NCBI GenBank assembly: GCA_023974075.1
Contig: CM043785.1
Coordinates: forward strand, 19,069,169-19,133,168
DNA length: 64,000 bases
Source: Chaenocephalus aceratus
Lineage: Eukaryota; Chordata; Actinopteri; Perciformes; Channichthyidae
Direction of reading: 5' to 3'
Under the pieces are notes generated by a model. It was given only the letters and a program-made list of their open reading frames with translations, ran no database searches and had not been told where the DNA came from. The position numbers and the translations under genes are program-made. Positions 25,180-37,799 of the stretch are shown piece by piece; positions within the stretch are counted from its first letter, which is position 1; each line of letters starts with the position of its first letter.

Positions 25180-28100
25180 TAGTAACCTACTGCACTAGTG
25201 GAATCTAACCCAAACCTTACAGCAGAGCTATGGCTTTTATCTTTGGTGTGCGAAACAAAGAGGAAAATGCCAAAAGTCCAGATGGTCAAAGGTCTTTTCA
25301 ACCAACATAACAGTTAAATGCCAGTGTTCTTTAAATGTAGCGGATGTGGGCGTTTTTCAGCCTCGATTGACCTTGGAAGCTACTAAGCCTCAATAACCGG
25401 CCTTCACTTTGAATCTGAGCTGCATGGCTATTGTTGTTTGTCCCCCTCACTGTCTCTGGAGCTCTAAGGTGAATGAAAAGGCCTTTTGTAGGGGGGGCTA
25501 GATGCCCATGGGATGATGTTATTTCACAATCTGTCTTCTTGTGAATCAAGTAAGTGATCAACAAGAAGGTTTTTAGAAGTGAAGTTACCTAAATTAAAGA
25601 TGGTGTTAGGAATACAACTGCAAGTTTAGGCTAAAGTCTCACAGTTTAGGAGCTTTATGGGCAGTAGTAAAAGCTTGCATATTTGATGAGTTTCTGAGTT
25701 ACTCTTGTGATATTTTTTAAATGTCACTGCTATGAATAAGACATAGAGGAAGCATAAACTGAAGCATATGGAGTTGTAGAAAGCCCATGTGATGTCCCCT
25801 CATCCGATCTTACTCGGCTACTTTTATGTCTGTTTATTTCTTGCTTTCTTGTTTCTCCCCCTTTTTTGCCGGGGTGGGGTCACCCAACCACGGACTGTTT
25901 TGTTTGGAGTTGCTATGGAAATGTGTGTGTGGGGCTGCAGTTCTGCTTCATGCATAATGACCTCATCCAGACACAGCCCCCACATATCGAATCCGTCTGC
26001 TTCCTCACGTTGCGTAATACACACACAGCTATCTGGCCGACGCCCCCTCAGTGTTGTGCCTCGTTGCTTGACCACAGACGAGTCATTAGCAACAATAGTC
26101 CAACTCCTTTTGACTATATATTCATGTTTTCTTCAACATTTGAATTCATATCGTGTGTAAGCATGGAATTAGATTCAGACAAAGGTTTTAGTCAGATGTT
26201 TAGAAAAGGGGAAAGCAAGTTCATGAACTGACAATGAACCCTCGACTTGAATTCTCTTCATCAAGTAGTGTGCTGTATTTCAGCACTTCAAATTGTTACA
26301 AAACCAGTCCTACTCCCACTTTATCACCTGGGGTAAATCACTTGACGTTCCTCAGCTGTTAATCTCTGATAGTGTGAGAATGTGGAACGCAGCCCAGCTG
26401 TTGATGTGTATTTATTAAAGCAGAGAGTCAAGTCAGTGGTAGGAAACCTTTTCCGTGTGGAACAGAATGCAGCTTTCTCTGAGGGGAAAAGTTCTGCTTC
26501 ATTTCACAAAGATTTCTGGAAAATATATTTCCCCCCAAACCGTAGACGCATAAACTCAGTTATTAAAAGGCCTAGTTATTGATCCACCATGTGACTGTGG
26601 TCTTCCACAAAAAGGTCATATTTTCAGTGAAAAGGTCCATTCAGAAATACAATGCATGCTTCAGTTGATGTATCATTGCTGCAGCATTTGGCTCCTTGAA
26701 TGTTATCAACTCTTAAACCACTTTTGCACAACTGTGCTAAATAATGCTGGGGGAAATAAATTGGTTGCATTTGGATACGCATGACTACTGATCCTATCAT
26801 ACAAAACTTTACAGGTCGTATTTCAAAAGCAGCGCGACATGTCGAATTGGAATGAAGAAACATAACGGATTGTAATTCAAACAAGTCAGACAACAAACAT
26901 TTATCAACTCTACAACATAGTGCAGAAATCCCCTAAAGCTTCTTCATGCAATTTGCCTATCTGATTCCACATGGTAGTTTAAGCAAATGTGTGCTCACCT
27001 GATTGGTGTGGAGACATTGGCACAGGAACTATTTGCTTTGGAAATGATCCTCTAAGCTTTACGGCACCACAACTTTGCTTATTGATGCTGCAGTGGTTTG
27101 TATTCAGCTGTCTGGTCCTGGGCATCGAAGACCACTTACCTTTTAGTATTAGTGTGTCCTGCATTTGAATTTGTTGCCTAAGATACAGAATCACACATTT
27201 ACTTCTAATATGAATGATCTGCTTCTACTGTAATAGTGACACGCAGTCCATCTTAGTGCTTCCCTCTGCAGCTTTCGCCCAAGAGACTGCCATAAATAAC
27301 TGCATTATTGTTGGAAATGCAGGACTTAAGTATATCTTGACCTTTACTGCAGGAAGCTGTATATGCTACTGCCGCAGAGCACAGGACCTGTCCAGGGGAT
27401 TTTCTAAATATAAAACTGTTTTTTTAAAGGTTCCTCTGCACTCAAATGTTGTGCGTACAGCCGAAGTGAAACAGCAGTTGAAGTCGTATACGGAATCACC
27501 TGTACATCGTATCTCTGATACAGTCCGCAACAAATACATTTATACTTATCTTGATTACTAAAGTTGCCATAGAGGCAGAACATTTTTCTTAAGCAATCTT
27601 GAATATGGTCTCAAATTGGTGTTTGGTTAAATTATTTTTACTGACTGTGACCACCAACAGTTATTTTGAGTATATCTCTAGCTCAGCCAAGTAGGAACCA
27701 CAACAACCTTTTTAAAGAGTTTTGTTTTGTTATATAAAAAAACCATCAGGTTGCAATTTTTAAAATGAACTTTAGTCAATTTGTTTTAAATCCACCTGGT
27801 TTTTCGGTCAGTCTTTGTAAGGCATTGGTGTCTGTCAGAGCTTTGAGAATATGTAAAGTAATTCACACTGCAGCTAATTTAGCACACAGCCCTCCTGTAT
27901 ATTGTGATGTTTAGCCATGGAGCAGTATGGACGCCTCTGCCTGACTATAAAGCCAGTGTCTGACGGTGAGGACATACGGTAGCAGTTAGCATCTGCGACA
28001 CCCGGTGATGGATTGTTTTGTGGTTAAGGCAACATGGTCCTGTGAACTGTGTCTATGGCTCTGTCATTACCAGCTATAATGACAGTGATTAGCAGCCAGC

Positions 28101-28449
28101 TAACATTTCAGTTGAGTTTGTTTATGTAACCCTTTTTTAAATTGGCCTAAATTACTCTTAACATCAATGTCGGAATCACTTTACTGAGCCAGCCCTTTTA
28201 ACCTAAATTGGACTGTAATGAATGACCTGTGTATTGCAGTAGCTGTACAAACTAAATTCTCACTCATTATTACCTCTAATCTTACGTTTGGAGTAACTAC
28301 AAATTAAAGACTTTTTTTACAAGAACTCAATGCTTCATAAAACTTTACAAAACCGTTGAAAACATCCTAGGTAATGAACAGGGCATTTTAACGGTTTACA
28401 AAGTTGTATAACTCTTACATTACTCCCCACTAAACAGTACAGACCAATG
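25180..28449. other. Noncoding stretch
   Basis: No supported gene. A frame of 123 codons (25789-26160) and an overlapping one (25866-26231) have no recognised domain. An X-box-like sequence sits at 25909-25922. Otherwise this is AT-rich DNA. Confidence 0.5.
25909..25922. promoter_or_regulatory. RFX X-box-like site
   Basis: GTTGCTATGGAAAT closely resembles the palindromic RFX binding site (GTTRCCATGGYAAC): the left half is nearly exact and the right half has about two changes. It lies in a comparatively GC-rich 150-base patch. This is a motif match only. Confidence 0.25.
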
Positions 28450-28453
28450 TTAA

Positions 28454-28838
28454 AGGTAGGGTAGGTAAGAATGGAGAAACCAGCTCGAGTGCGCTAGAAT
28501 TTGAAAGTACACAACCGAAAAAAAAATCTGCCCCTTCCTTCAGACTTCCTTACAGAGCCCCTCCTCCAACACACGAAGCACATGACCAATGAAGACACGA
28601 GATAAGTGTGTGCACAGATGGAAGGCTGACAGGCAGGTAGGCCATCCAGTTATTTTAGCCGGGCCTGCTCAGATGATTGGTCGTGCTTTTGACAGCGCCA
28701 CGGCTTCCACAGATGAAATGTTTGTATTTATTTATTTATTGTGAAAGCATTTAATTTATTCATTGCTATCGGGATGTTAAGAGCATTCCATGGAATATAA
28801 CAAAAAGTCTTTCTGAAGTGAATTACCTACCCTACCTT
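28454..28838. mobile_element. Short TTAA-flanked MITE
   Basis: The left end AGGTAGGGTAGGTAA and right end TTACCTACCCTACCT are perfect inverses within one base of the TTAA sites at 28450-28453 and 28839-28842. At 385 bp it is noncoding. TTAA flanks point to a piggyBac- or Kolobok-type mobilising transposase. It ends only 15 bp before the next transposon. Confidence 0.85.
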
Positions 28839-28857
28839 TTAATTAGGGTGTTGTCAT

Positions 28858-29549
28858 TAGGGATGCTCCGATCGATCGGCCGCCGATCGATATCGGCCGA
28901 CTCACTCTCTGCCGATCGATCGGTGCTCTCTAAAAATGCCAATCGCGAGAGCCGATTGCATGGCGTAAAATACATGACACTTTTCTCTGTGCGCGGCAAA
29001 ACAAGCTCGCCAAAATGGCTTCACCAGTATGGCAGTATTTTAAGGTGTCCGAAATGACAATAAAATAGCGGTATGCAACGTGTGTGAAGCAGAAATCCTG
29101 CAGCTCCGCCCGCTGTGACGGACCGGTGAGCGGTGTAACACACTTAGCTATTTTACCGACCTCTGGAACAAGCTAAAACTAGTTATAAATATATTTATTC
29201 TTCACTGTCGGGTCACTCATTACTGGATCAGTGAGCTGCATGAGACGGATAGGGACCAGCTGTCAGTAGAGAGAGGGGAGAGAGGAAAAGAGAGCGCTTC
29301 CGCTCATTTCTCCCGTGTTATTATCCAAAGTGAATGTAAACTTGAATAATGTACTTCATTTGAATGTAATAATTAAGTTGATTGTTGTTTGTGGAAGCTC
29401 CAGTGAATGAGCCCCATTAACTGAGTTTTAAACATCACTTTAAATGGAAGATCCCCATAGGCCCCGCCCACTCGATCGGATCGGCGATCGGTATCGGCCG
29501 ATACTGATTCCGGCGATCGGCCCCAAAATTGGCGATCGGAGCATCCCTA
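28858..29549. mobile_element. Nonautonomous hAT element with GATCGG arrays
   Basis: The termini TAGGGATGCTCCGATCG and CGATCGGAGCATCCCTA are inverses. The flanks GTTGTCAT (28850-28857) and ATTGTCAT (29550-29557) match at 7 of 8 bases, as expected of an aged hAT duplication. Both subterminal regions are packed with CGATCGG/CCGATCG units in both orientations, resembling hAT transposase-binding arrays. At 692 bp it has no transposase. Its interior (about 29179-29275) is also found, inverted, in the element at 31488-32382. Confidence 0.88.
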
Positions 29550-29557
29550 ATTGTCAT

Positions 29558-30092
29558 TGTTGGCAAAGCGTTCACAGCTTTGATTCAGAGGAATTGGCCT
29601 GTGGGATGTGAATCTACAAAGCACCTTCTTGTCTCCTGAAAGTGTGCGTGAGTCGCAGTGTTTGACTTTCATGTCGCAGTTTCACAGAGGGAAAAGGAAC
29701 TGACTGCCAAGTTTGGACTTTAGTTCCCGTTAGCTTCAAAAACAGAAAGGCTGCTTTGAACTTGTTTTTGCCATCCCACTCTCATGTACAGTTGTAGTTC
29801 AAGGTGAGTATGACCATTTTGGACTAAAACTTAAAAGGACATCTATTTTATTTTGTCGTGTTCAATTTGGACCCTTTGGCTTCTTTGAAATGGTCACAAC
29901 TGCAGGTCAACCAGGACTACAGACATATTCTATGTCTTCCTTTTTTGCCTTCATTTAGTTCGATAAACATGTAAATGGATCAAGAAGACAGAGGAAAACC
30001 TTCTGAAAATATGAAAAATAACAACTAGAGGAAGTCATAAACTGTTGTCCTCTGTTTCTGTTGACTCAAGGTGTGCAAGGCATTCTCTAGCC
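29558..30092. other. Noncoding stretch
   Basis: Nothing supported; unique-looking AT-rich sequence between a hAT element and a GT array. Confidence 0.5.
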
Positions 30093-30369
30093 GTGTGTGT
30101 GTTGTGTGTGTTTGTGTGTGTTGTGTGTGTGGTGTGTGTTGTGGTTTGTGTGTGTGTGTTGTGTGTGTGTGTGTGTGTGGTGTTGTGTGTGTTTGTGTTG
30201 TGTGTGTGTGTGTGTTGTGTGGTGTGTGTGTGTGTGTGTGGTTGTGTGTGTTGTGTGTGTTGTGTGGTGTTGTGTGTGTTGTTGTTGTGTGTGTGTGTGG
30301 GTGTGTGTGTGTGTGTTGTGTGTGTGTGTGTGTTGTGTGTGTGTGTTGTGTGTGTGTGGTGTGTGTGTG

Positions 30370-30404
<35 letters not shown>

Positions 30405-30465
30405 GTGTGTGTGTGTGTGTGTGTTGTGTGTGTGTGTGTGTGGTGTGTGTGTGGTGTGTGTTGTG
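30093..30465. repeat. Degenerate GT/GTT microsatellite
   Basis: About 370 bases of GT repeat with very frequent GTT and GGT interruptions, so that no pure GT block exceeds about 35 bases. It is more degenerate than the other arrays in the window, which suggests an older array. Confidence 0.95.
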
Positions 30466-31197
30466 CTATGTGGGAGTTACTGCAGTCCACAAGTATTGAG
30501 GCCTCGTTTTAAAATGGGTCAAGTGACATGAAGCAGAGAGAAAGATGTTACAGTGCACCGGAATGAGCAACAGACCTAACCCCTTTACTCTTACTTTAAA
30601 CTCCTAACATATTGCAAGAGACATTTAATGTTTTAGTTTCATTGCAATCCAGCATAACTTTTTGGTAAATAATTTACGAACCCACTGTACATATTCAGCT
30701 GATAAGGCTTTCATGAGAAGTTAAAGGGGAGCTAGTCTTAAGCCATTTAGTGAAATGCTGTTTCACACAGAAAGAAAAGAAAGATGGAGAAGATATCATT
30801 GTCAGGCCTCATAATACAATCTGACCATGTGACAAATGAAAATGGAATCAGTCCCAGTTAAAAGTGATTACTATATTCCCATGCGGCGAAACATGTTGGG
30901 ATCCTAAATGACCATACTTACATACGGTCAAACATTGTATTCCCTAGGCGATCTTTCCTTAAAGTGCTTTTCGTTGAACTTGACCTGGAATGGCACATTT
31001 GACCGAGGTGACGACTGGGCGGTGACTTCCCATTGTCACTTCCAGGCCTCGTTGACTCTCCATCAGCAGAGGAAATGAAGTAGTAACGACACATAAAAAC
31101 ACACTCTGCTTCCTTGCTCGCTCTCTGTCTCGACTGTTACCTTTCTACCTGAACCTTGAGGCAGAGGAAGACTTCCCCCGTTACACTCCAGTACATC

Positions 31198-31200
<3 letters not shown>
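30466..31200. other. Noncoding stretch between two GT arrays
   Basis: No supported gene or bounded repeat. Confidence 0.5.
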
Positions 31201-31287
<87 letters not shown>

Positions 31288-31331
31288 GTGTGTGTGTGTG
31301 TGGTGTGTGTGTGTGTGTGGGTGTGTGTGTG

Positions 31332-31396
<65 letters not shown>

Positions 31397-31399
31397 TGT

Positions 31400-31470
<71 letters not shown>
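31201..31470. repeat. Long GT microsatellite
   Basis: 270 bases of GT repeat with pure blocks of about 85 and 70 bases at its two ends and several GTT/GGT interruptions between. It is separated by only 14 bases from the target duplication of the next transposon. Confidence 0.97.
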
Positions 31471-31473
<3 letters not shown>

Positions 31474-31487
31474 TACACTCTTTCTAA

Positions 31488-32382
31488 GGCCCCGGCCACA
31501 CGAGGACGAAAACGGCTAAACGCATAGGATTACTCAAACGCAATCGCAAAAAAGCTTCCGTCCACACGCAATATTCACCGGATAGTGTCTGTCCACACGA
31601 GACCGCTCCGTTTGGCTCCAACCGCTGGAGAAGCTGCAGTACATATGCCGAGCCTGTACGTGGCGCTCTAACTTCCTCCACAAAAGCAGCGAAGAAGCAT
31701 GGTTGTCATGGTTGCCCTTCTGTTTATTCTCCGCGGTGGGGGCCGAGGGAACCGGGCAGAGTTTTTCGCCAGTCAACGTGTATTAAAGTTGAAATCTTCC
31801 GGACACAATTATAAAAGTGCCGGTCAAAGGTCTTCTTTGTTATTTATTGAGCTTTAAAACAAATGAATAACGAATCTATATATTATAATAATAACATACA
31901 CGGAGCCTCTTTTTTCCTCCCTCTCTTCGGACAGCGCCAGTATCTGTCTCATGCAGCAGCTGATCCAGTAATGAGTGACCCGGCCGACAGTAAAAATAAA
32001 CATATTTATAACTAGTGTAGGTAGTTTGAGAGGTGTCTCCGTCCTGTCAGATTAGACTTCACTCGCGTTTAGGTCCATATCGAGAGAAAGATAAATAATC
32101 TGAATTCAGGGTGCAGTTTACTTTGACGCGGGGGTGAGCAGCAGAGGTGGGGAGAGGCGGGGCTATTGCCTCATCATTATCAGAAAATGATCGGATAGGC
32201 CGTACACACGGAGCCGTTGGACCCCCCAGAGCGTTGCGTATGCCGTTCTATCCACCTTGGGACCCGTTATCGTTTCCGCAGTCGTTTAGTGCCGTATTCG
32301 GTCGTCCTCGTGTGGCCGAACGGTCGATATGACACTAAACAGTAACGCAAACTACCGTTTCTGTCCTCGTGTGGCCGGGGCC
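31488..32382. mobile_element. Nonautonomous PIF/Harbinger-like element
   Basis: The termini GGCCCCGGCCACACGAGGAC and its exact inverse (32363-32382) are flanked by a 3-bp TAA duplication at 31485-31487 and 32383-32385, the expected TWA-type site of PIF/Harbinger transposons. Near-terminal GTCCACACG-type motifs recur in both orientations. At 895 bp no transposase or Myb-like protein is encoded. A segment at about 31920-32016 matches, inverted, the interior of the hAT element at 28858-29549. Confidence 0.85.
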
Positions 32383-34579
32383 TAAGTCACACAGTTGCTC
32401 AGACAGGGACAGCATTGTTCCCAGTGAGCGCTCCAGGAAGTGAATCTGAACGCATCTCAGTGCGTTAAACATTAGCCGCTCTCTAAATGCCTCTTTACCC
32501 CTGAAACATGGATTAGAGGCTGCTTAGGATCACTACCATACAAGCGTAAAACTAGACAGGCTGTTAAGAGCCGGATCAACAGAGAAGTGACAGCTTTACT
32601 CTGTGTGTGGATGTGTGTACAGCAGGTGATGCAATACTGGCCTTTTTCTGCCCTGCAGGTGTACAAAATGATCAGGAAAGGCTAAAGGCCATTTCACTGA
32701 AGAACGGATTCCTCTGACGATCATAAAGTGCGCTGACAAGAACACAAAGAGGCTCTTAACATGTTGTTTTCTTGACCTTGTTGCACTTGAGTATGACTGC
32801 TATTAAAGGAGTTTGCTGTATGCTGCTGCCAACTCATGTAAGACTTCAGGTGCTACGAGGCACCACAGGATTCTTCTTAATATTGAATTATTATTATTTT
32901 ATTTGTTTTGATAGTTGTGAATATAACGGGATAACACGAAAATCCATCTTGTTCATCTTCAAGTTATGCTTTTCAGATCAAACTGCAGTAGCTTGGACCA
33001 ATCAGCTTCCTGTGAGAAGCTACTCACAGACACAGTAGTTAAGGTGGAGAGAACAGCACTAAAGCTACCGCCATTGACCTGATTGGTTGAGGAATACCAA
33101 GGTCATCCATCCTTTTCAGCAGTTTTAAATGCGAAAAAACCTTCTGGTGGTGCAGGTTAGAAAAAGATGCCACCCACTTAAATCATGTAAAACCGATCAG
33201 TTGTACTGGTATATTTACAATATTGCTTCAACTACTTCCTGAATCTTTTTTTATTGCATAACCAGAACCCGTAGCAACACGTCCATACAAAAGCTTGTTT
33301 TTATTTTGAATGTCTGGGACCTTGGGTGAAAACATCCCGACCGGCTCTGTAGGCTTTCAAGTCCTGAATCTTTCCTGCAGTTTGACTCCTGATACAAACA
33401 TTATCGTACATATGAACTGACAAGCTTTTACCAAGGGTTACGTTGGCCGTGTGCGGCTTTAAAACGTCCTCTGGGAATCAACTTGACCTCTGTCATGTGG
33501 GCAAATTATGTTTGAAGTAAAAGTAGACAAACAAGCTCTGTGAAAAAATGTCATTGGGGTTTCCTTACACCCATTAACTTATTTTCTCAAGCATTACCAC
33601 ATCTGTCAATTTCCCACTATGGGGGTCTTGCCACCATTTTTCTGGTTCTTTGGAAAAAGCTAAGAGGTCCCAAACATTAGCTAAAGTGTTTGTACATTCC
33701 TGAACAGTTGGCGTCAGTGAACGTGCCCTATCACTCCTCTCCTGTTACCACTTGGCATTTGGTGGGAAAAGCTGACAGACGCTGATAGCAGGGCTTTGGC
33801 AGTAAATGGATACCAGCATGCAGTCCCTCAGGTCTTCCTCCCTTGTTTTTGCTTTATGCTTATCACAGAGGTCAAGGGGGGATGACTTCAACAGAAATAT
33901 GGGATTGCTTAACGATGGTGTGCAACAGACCCCGGTAATCACAAGACTTGATAACAGTTTTGAGGAGACGGCAGAGAATCAAGTGCTTTATGACCGCCGG
34001 GTTTAGTCTGAACCTTGTCTATAATGCGTCCACATGACTCAACCTAAAGCAATAACAGTGATTTGGGTTTCCACAAGGTCATGATTAGCTGTCATTATGA
34101 CACAAGCCTGCTGTTATCAACCGGTTGGACAGAGCTTCTTAACACCGTCTTGTTAATGTGCCAGTTTGATGTGTTCCTTTTGCTTCTGCCCTCTTTGCAC
34201 TCATGGTATTTGCAAATCAAAGTTAAGATTGTAAAACAGGTTTCGTCTCTGAGAGTGGTGTGTATTCCTATCTTTGTATCCTTATAGGTTTGGTCATTTC
34301 AGATGATGTGCATTCATCACATTTTGGTTTTGTATTTCAGAATTGTTGTTTAAAACAGTCCGAAACACAGTGAAGTTACTTGTATTTGAATTATTTTCTG
34401 TAACCTTTTAATAACTGGTAATTTCATGAGCAACAGGCACTACCAAACATACTACTGTACTGTTACACACAATCCATCGTGCAATGTCTTCGTACAATGC
34501 AACACAACCTGTGTTTACATCTGGTTAGAAGTGTCAGTGTGTGTATGTGTTAAACCTCTTTTCCCTGAGTCAGGCCGGC

Positions 34580-34587
34580 TGTGTGTG

Positions 34588-34628
<41 letters not shown>

Positions 34629-34630
34629 GG
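34580..34630. repeat. GT microsatellite
   Basis: About 50 bases of GT with one GTTT interruption. Confidence 0.9.
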
Positions 34631-35596
34631 TTTTTGCACCAGCATCCAGGAGGAGTCTTCCTTTTCTCTGCCAGTGTGTACTTGGCATACTCACAGCACT
34701 GCGGTTGAGATAGTGTGCAGACACAGGGCAGGCGAACCCTGAATCAGTGTAACTGTAAATTATCCTAGTGAAAGGCAGCTTTAAAATGTGTTTTTGCAAA
34801 TATAGAAGAACATAATATACCAATGCAAACATTTCAGCATCAATGCAAATCACAAATGTAGGGAAATGGAATGGTCCTTCTATGGAAAAAAAAGTATTGA
34901 AAAGACACACAAGAAATATATTTGGAATCTTGGAATCTACTATTCATTGGCATTATTCATTCGGATGTTCGTTTTAGTCGTGCTTAACTCACTGCGATCA
35001 TGAAATAAGCAACTATGAAATGGAATAGTGTGCTACTTGTCACTGATATTGTACTAAAACAAGAATATAGTCAGTATGCAGATGTTGGTTTCCAATCAAT
35101 CAGTAATGCAGCATATTGGACTGCTCAGCCCACCTTCACTTAAATTGATCCAGCACTCAGTGAAATCTGCTTTGTCAGCACGTTTTTGGACTGAAAGTAT
35201 GCCCTCGCCATTACAGATGTATTTCACTAAGTTAATGCACTAATTGCACTTCTTTAAGAAAGTGCTGAAAGAAACGGTCCCCAAAGCTACTTAACACGAA
35301 TAGGCTGTTTTCCATAACGATCGCTCATGATGACATTTCATACCATAGCAGCCCATGTATGCAAGTCATTACCATTAGCACATTGTTGTTGTTTGTATAG
35401 AGGACGCAGTATGTGGGAAAACACATTTACAGTCAGTCATGTGGCGGCTGCAGGATGATCACTCTTGTTTGTTGGTCCAAACCAGCTTCAGCCCCCCGAG
35501 CCAACACTCTACGTAAGCACACACAACGTGATGCAATTATGATGAATTGGCCTGTTTAACAGTGGCGACAGCACCTAGTCTGTCTGTCTGTGGAAT

Positions 35597-35627
35597 GTGT
35601 GTGTGTGTGTGTGTTGTGTGTGTGTGT

Positions 35628-35675
<48 letters not shown>
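35597..35675. repeat. GT microsatellite
   Basis: About 80 bases of GT with a GTT and a GGG interruption in the first half, preceded by a short CTGT run. Confidence 0.92.
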
Positions 35676-35676
<1 letters not shown>

Positions 35677-37799
35677 CCTACTGTAACTCAGTATTATCAG
35701 TAGGTACAATCTCCGTCTTCTGCTGTAAATAAGATAAGCTCAAAACATGTGTGTTGTTGTGTCTTATGTTCCTGGAAAATGCCATTGATGGCACAGACGG
35801 GTAAAGGTAATTGACTTGTTTCACAGTATAAAACATCCAAACTTGAAATAACAAATAAATCCATTTAAGAAACCCATTTACTATACATTATAATGAATTC
35901 AAATTTTACATTTTACCCAACAAGGCTATTTACAAAAAACGTTGAAACCGTAAAACAATCATTGCAATACAATAAATCAAAATGTACAAAATATATTATT
36001 TAATATTATGCACAGTCGTCCTACAAATGGATTATTTAGATGAACTCAATATTTCACCAACATTATCCAGTACTGTATCCTCAGGATTGGTACATTTGTT
36101 TTACCCGAATGCTGATTTACACGCTGGTCTGCCTAGAGAAGCCCCGCCCAACACTCTCCCACTTTGTAGTACATCATAGAAAACCTCCTTTTCCACAGCT
36201 GTAGTTGCTCGTCTGAACAGGTATCAGAAGCAATTGGAGATTCAGATTTTCTGTAAAGTTGACGCTTTGCTTGGCGTTTGTTTCCAAAGTGTTGTTACAG
36301 TTATCAAAAGGCTTAACAAAAACGTCTTATCTTCTAAGCTACCATGTGATGGCAATAAACGTAGTCTGCTTTATTACCCCTCTCCCGACTGAAAACCTTT
36401 GGCATCAACTACTGTATACTCACATTAATGGGAAGTTCAGATTTTATGACAGGCGTTCATGCCAGTGAGATAATGACAGACTTTCACAACACAAAAAGTT
36501 AAAGAATAATCTCAGTTGAACCAACAGTTTGTCGCAACACATTTCGATATTATTATATTATTTAAATGAAAGTATCGCTATCTTTACAGTAGTTCTATGC
36601 ATCTCACCTGTGTGTGTGCAACCTCTCTTTTGAATGTCACTAGTAATGAATTCACTCCGCTCAGATTTCTGGCTCTGTTGTCTGTCAGTCAGCAGGATTA
36701 CGGCAGGGTCCAACGAGAACAATTACATTTTGGGGCAACCTGAGGCATTTGTGCTGCGTTCATGTGGTGTTGGTATCACAGAAAAATGAGTTCCTGACTG
36801 GTCAGATGTGTGTGAAAGCCCCATCAAATTTGAAAAACAACTCGAAAAAAAAGATTTCAAAGTTATTTTTGTTCTTCTTCTGAGCAAAGAAAACTCATCT
36901 TCACTGTAGCGTCCTTGTTGTTTCCTCATAATATTTTAAAGCTCATGAACACATCAGGTCAGAATAAATCTTACTTAGTCGGGAAATAGGACCTTATAGG
37001 ATGTGGAGCATGTAAACAGGAACCACACCGATACAGCAGACCAGCAAAGAGTAAAGAGAAGTGATTGAGCAACAGACAAGATATTAGAAACTGTAGCTGA
37101 TATTTGATCATAACATTCTCATTTGTGTACCATGTCTCAAAAACACACAGCAAGAACAATGAACAAAATATTTTCAGTGGTCTGACTTATTTTTGTAAGG
37201 CGCCATTTCGGAATGCACTGTAAAAAAAGACAGATTGAAGTTGGTTATTAGTTCCAGCTTTGGTGAAATTCAATCAAATGTAACACATCAACAGAAACAT
37301 GGATGCCAGGCTTATAACAGAGTTTGTCTTTAAGCAAGACACTGAATCACTAACAGCTGTGATGTGATTTACACCTGACCTCTGACCTTGCATTGTTAAA
37401 CTGTGACATTTTAATTTTGACAAAATAAACCCTCTGGCTTTATGTGTGTGTGTTTTCAGTGCACAGATAACATTCATTCTGAAGGGGCTGGAAAAGGCCA
37501 TGCAGTGTTGTCTATGGCAGGTTGGGTGGCTGTAGTTATCCTCCTGCCAGCCGGACCCATAAACACTGACCTTTAGTACAGTCGCCTGAGGGGTGGGGGG
37601 TAAGCAGGGGTGTGAATGGGGGACAGAAAGGAGGGAAAGAGTCGGAGGGAGAAGATTGTGGAATGTGGGAGAGAGAGCAGAAAAGTGAATGGATCAAAGA
37701 GAAAAAGAAAGAGGCAAGAAAAAAGATGACTAGACTCATAGAGAGAGAGAGAGAGAGCGAGGGAGGAGGATGTTGATTAGTGTGTGTGTGAGTCTGAGC

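Larger units (their letters stand above)
32386..37740. other. Noncoding stretch
   Basis: No supported gene. It contains two GT arrays (34580-34630, 35597-35675). Frames of 60-131 codons on both strands lack recognisable domains or splice context. Confidence 0.5.

Noticed and set aside
25789..26231. Overlapping 121-123 codon frames
   Set aside because: Two frames on the same strand overlap almost fully, neither has a known motif, and no splice signals link them to another exon.
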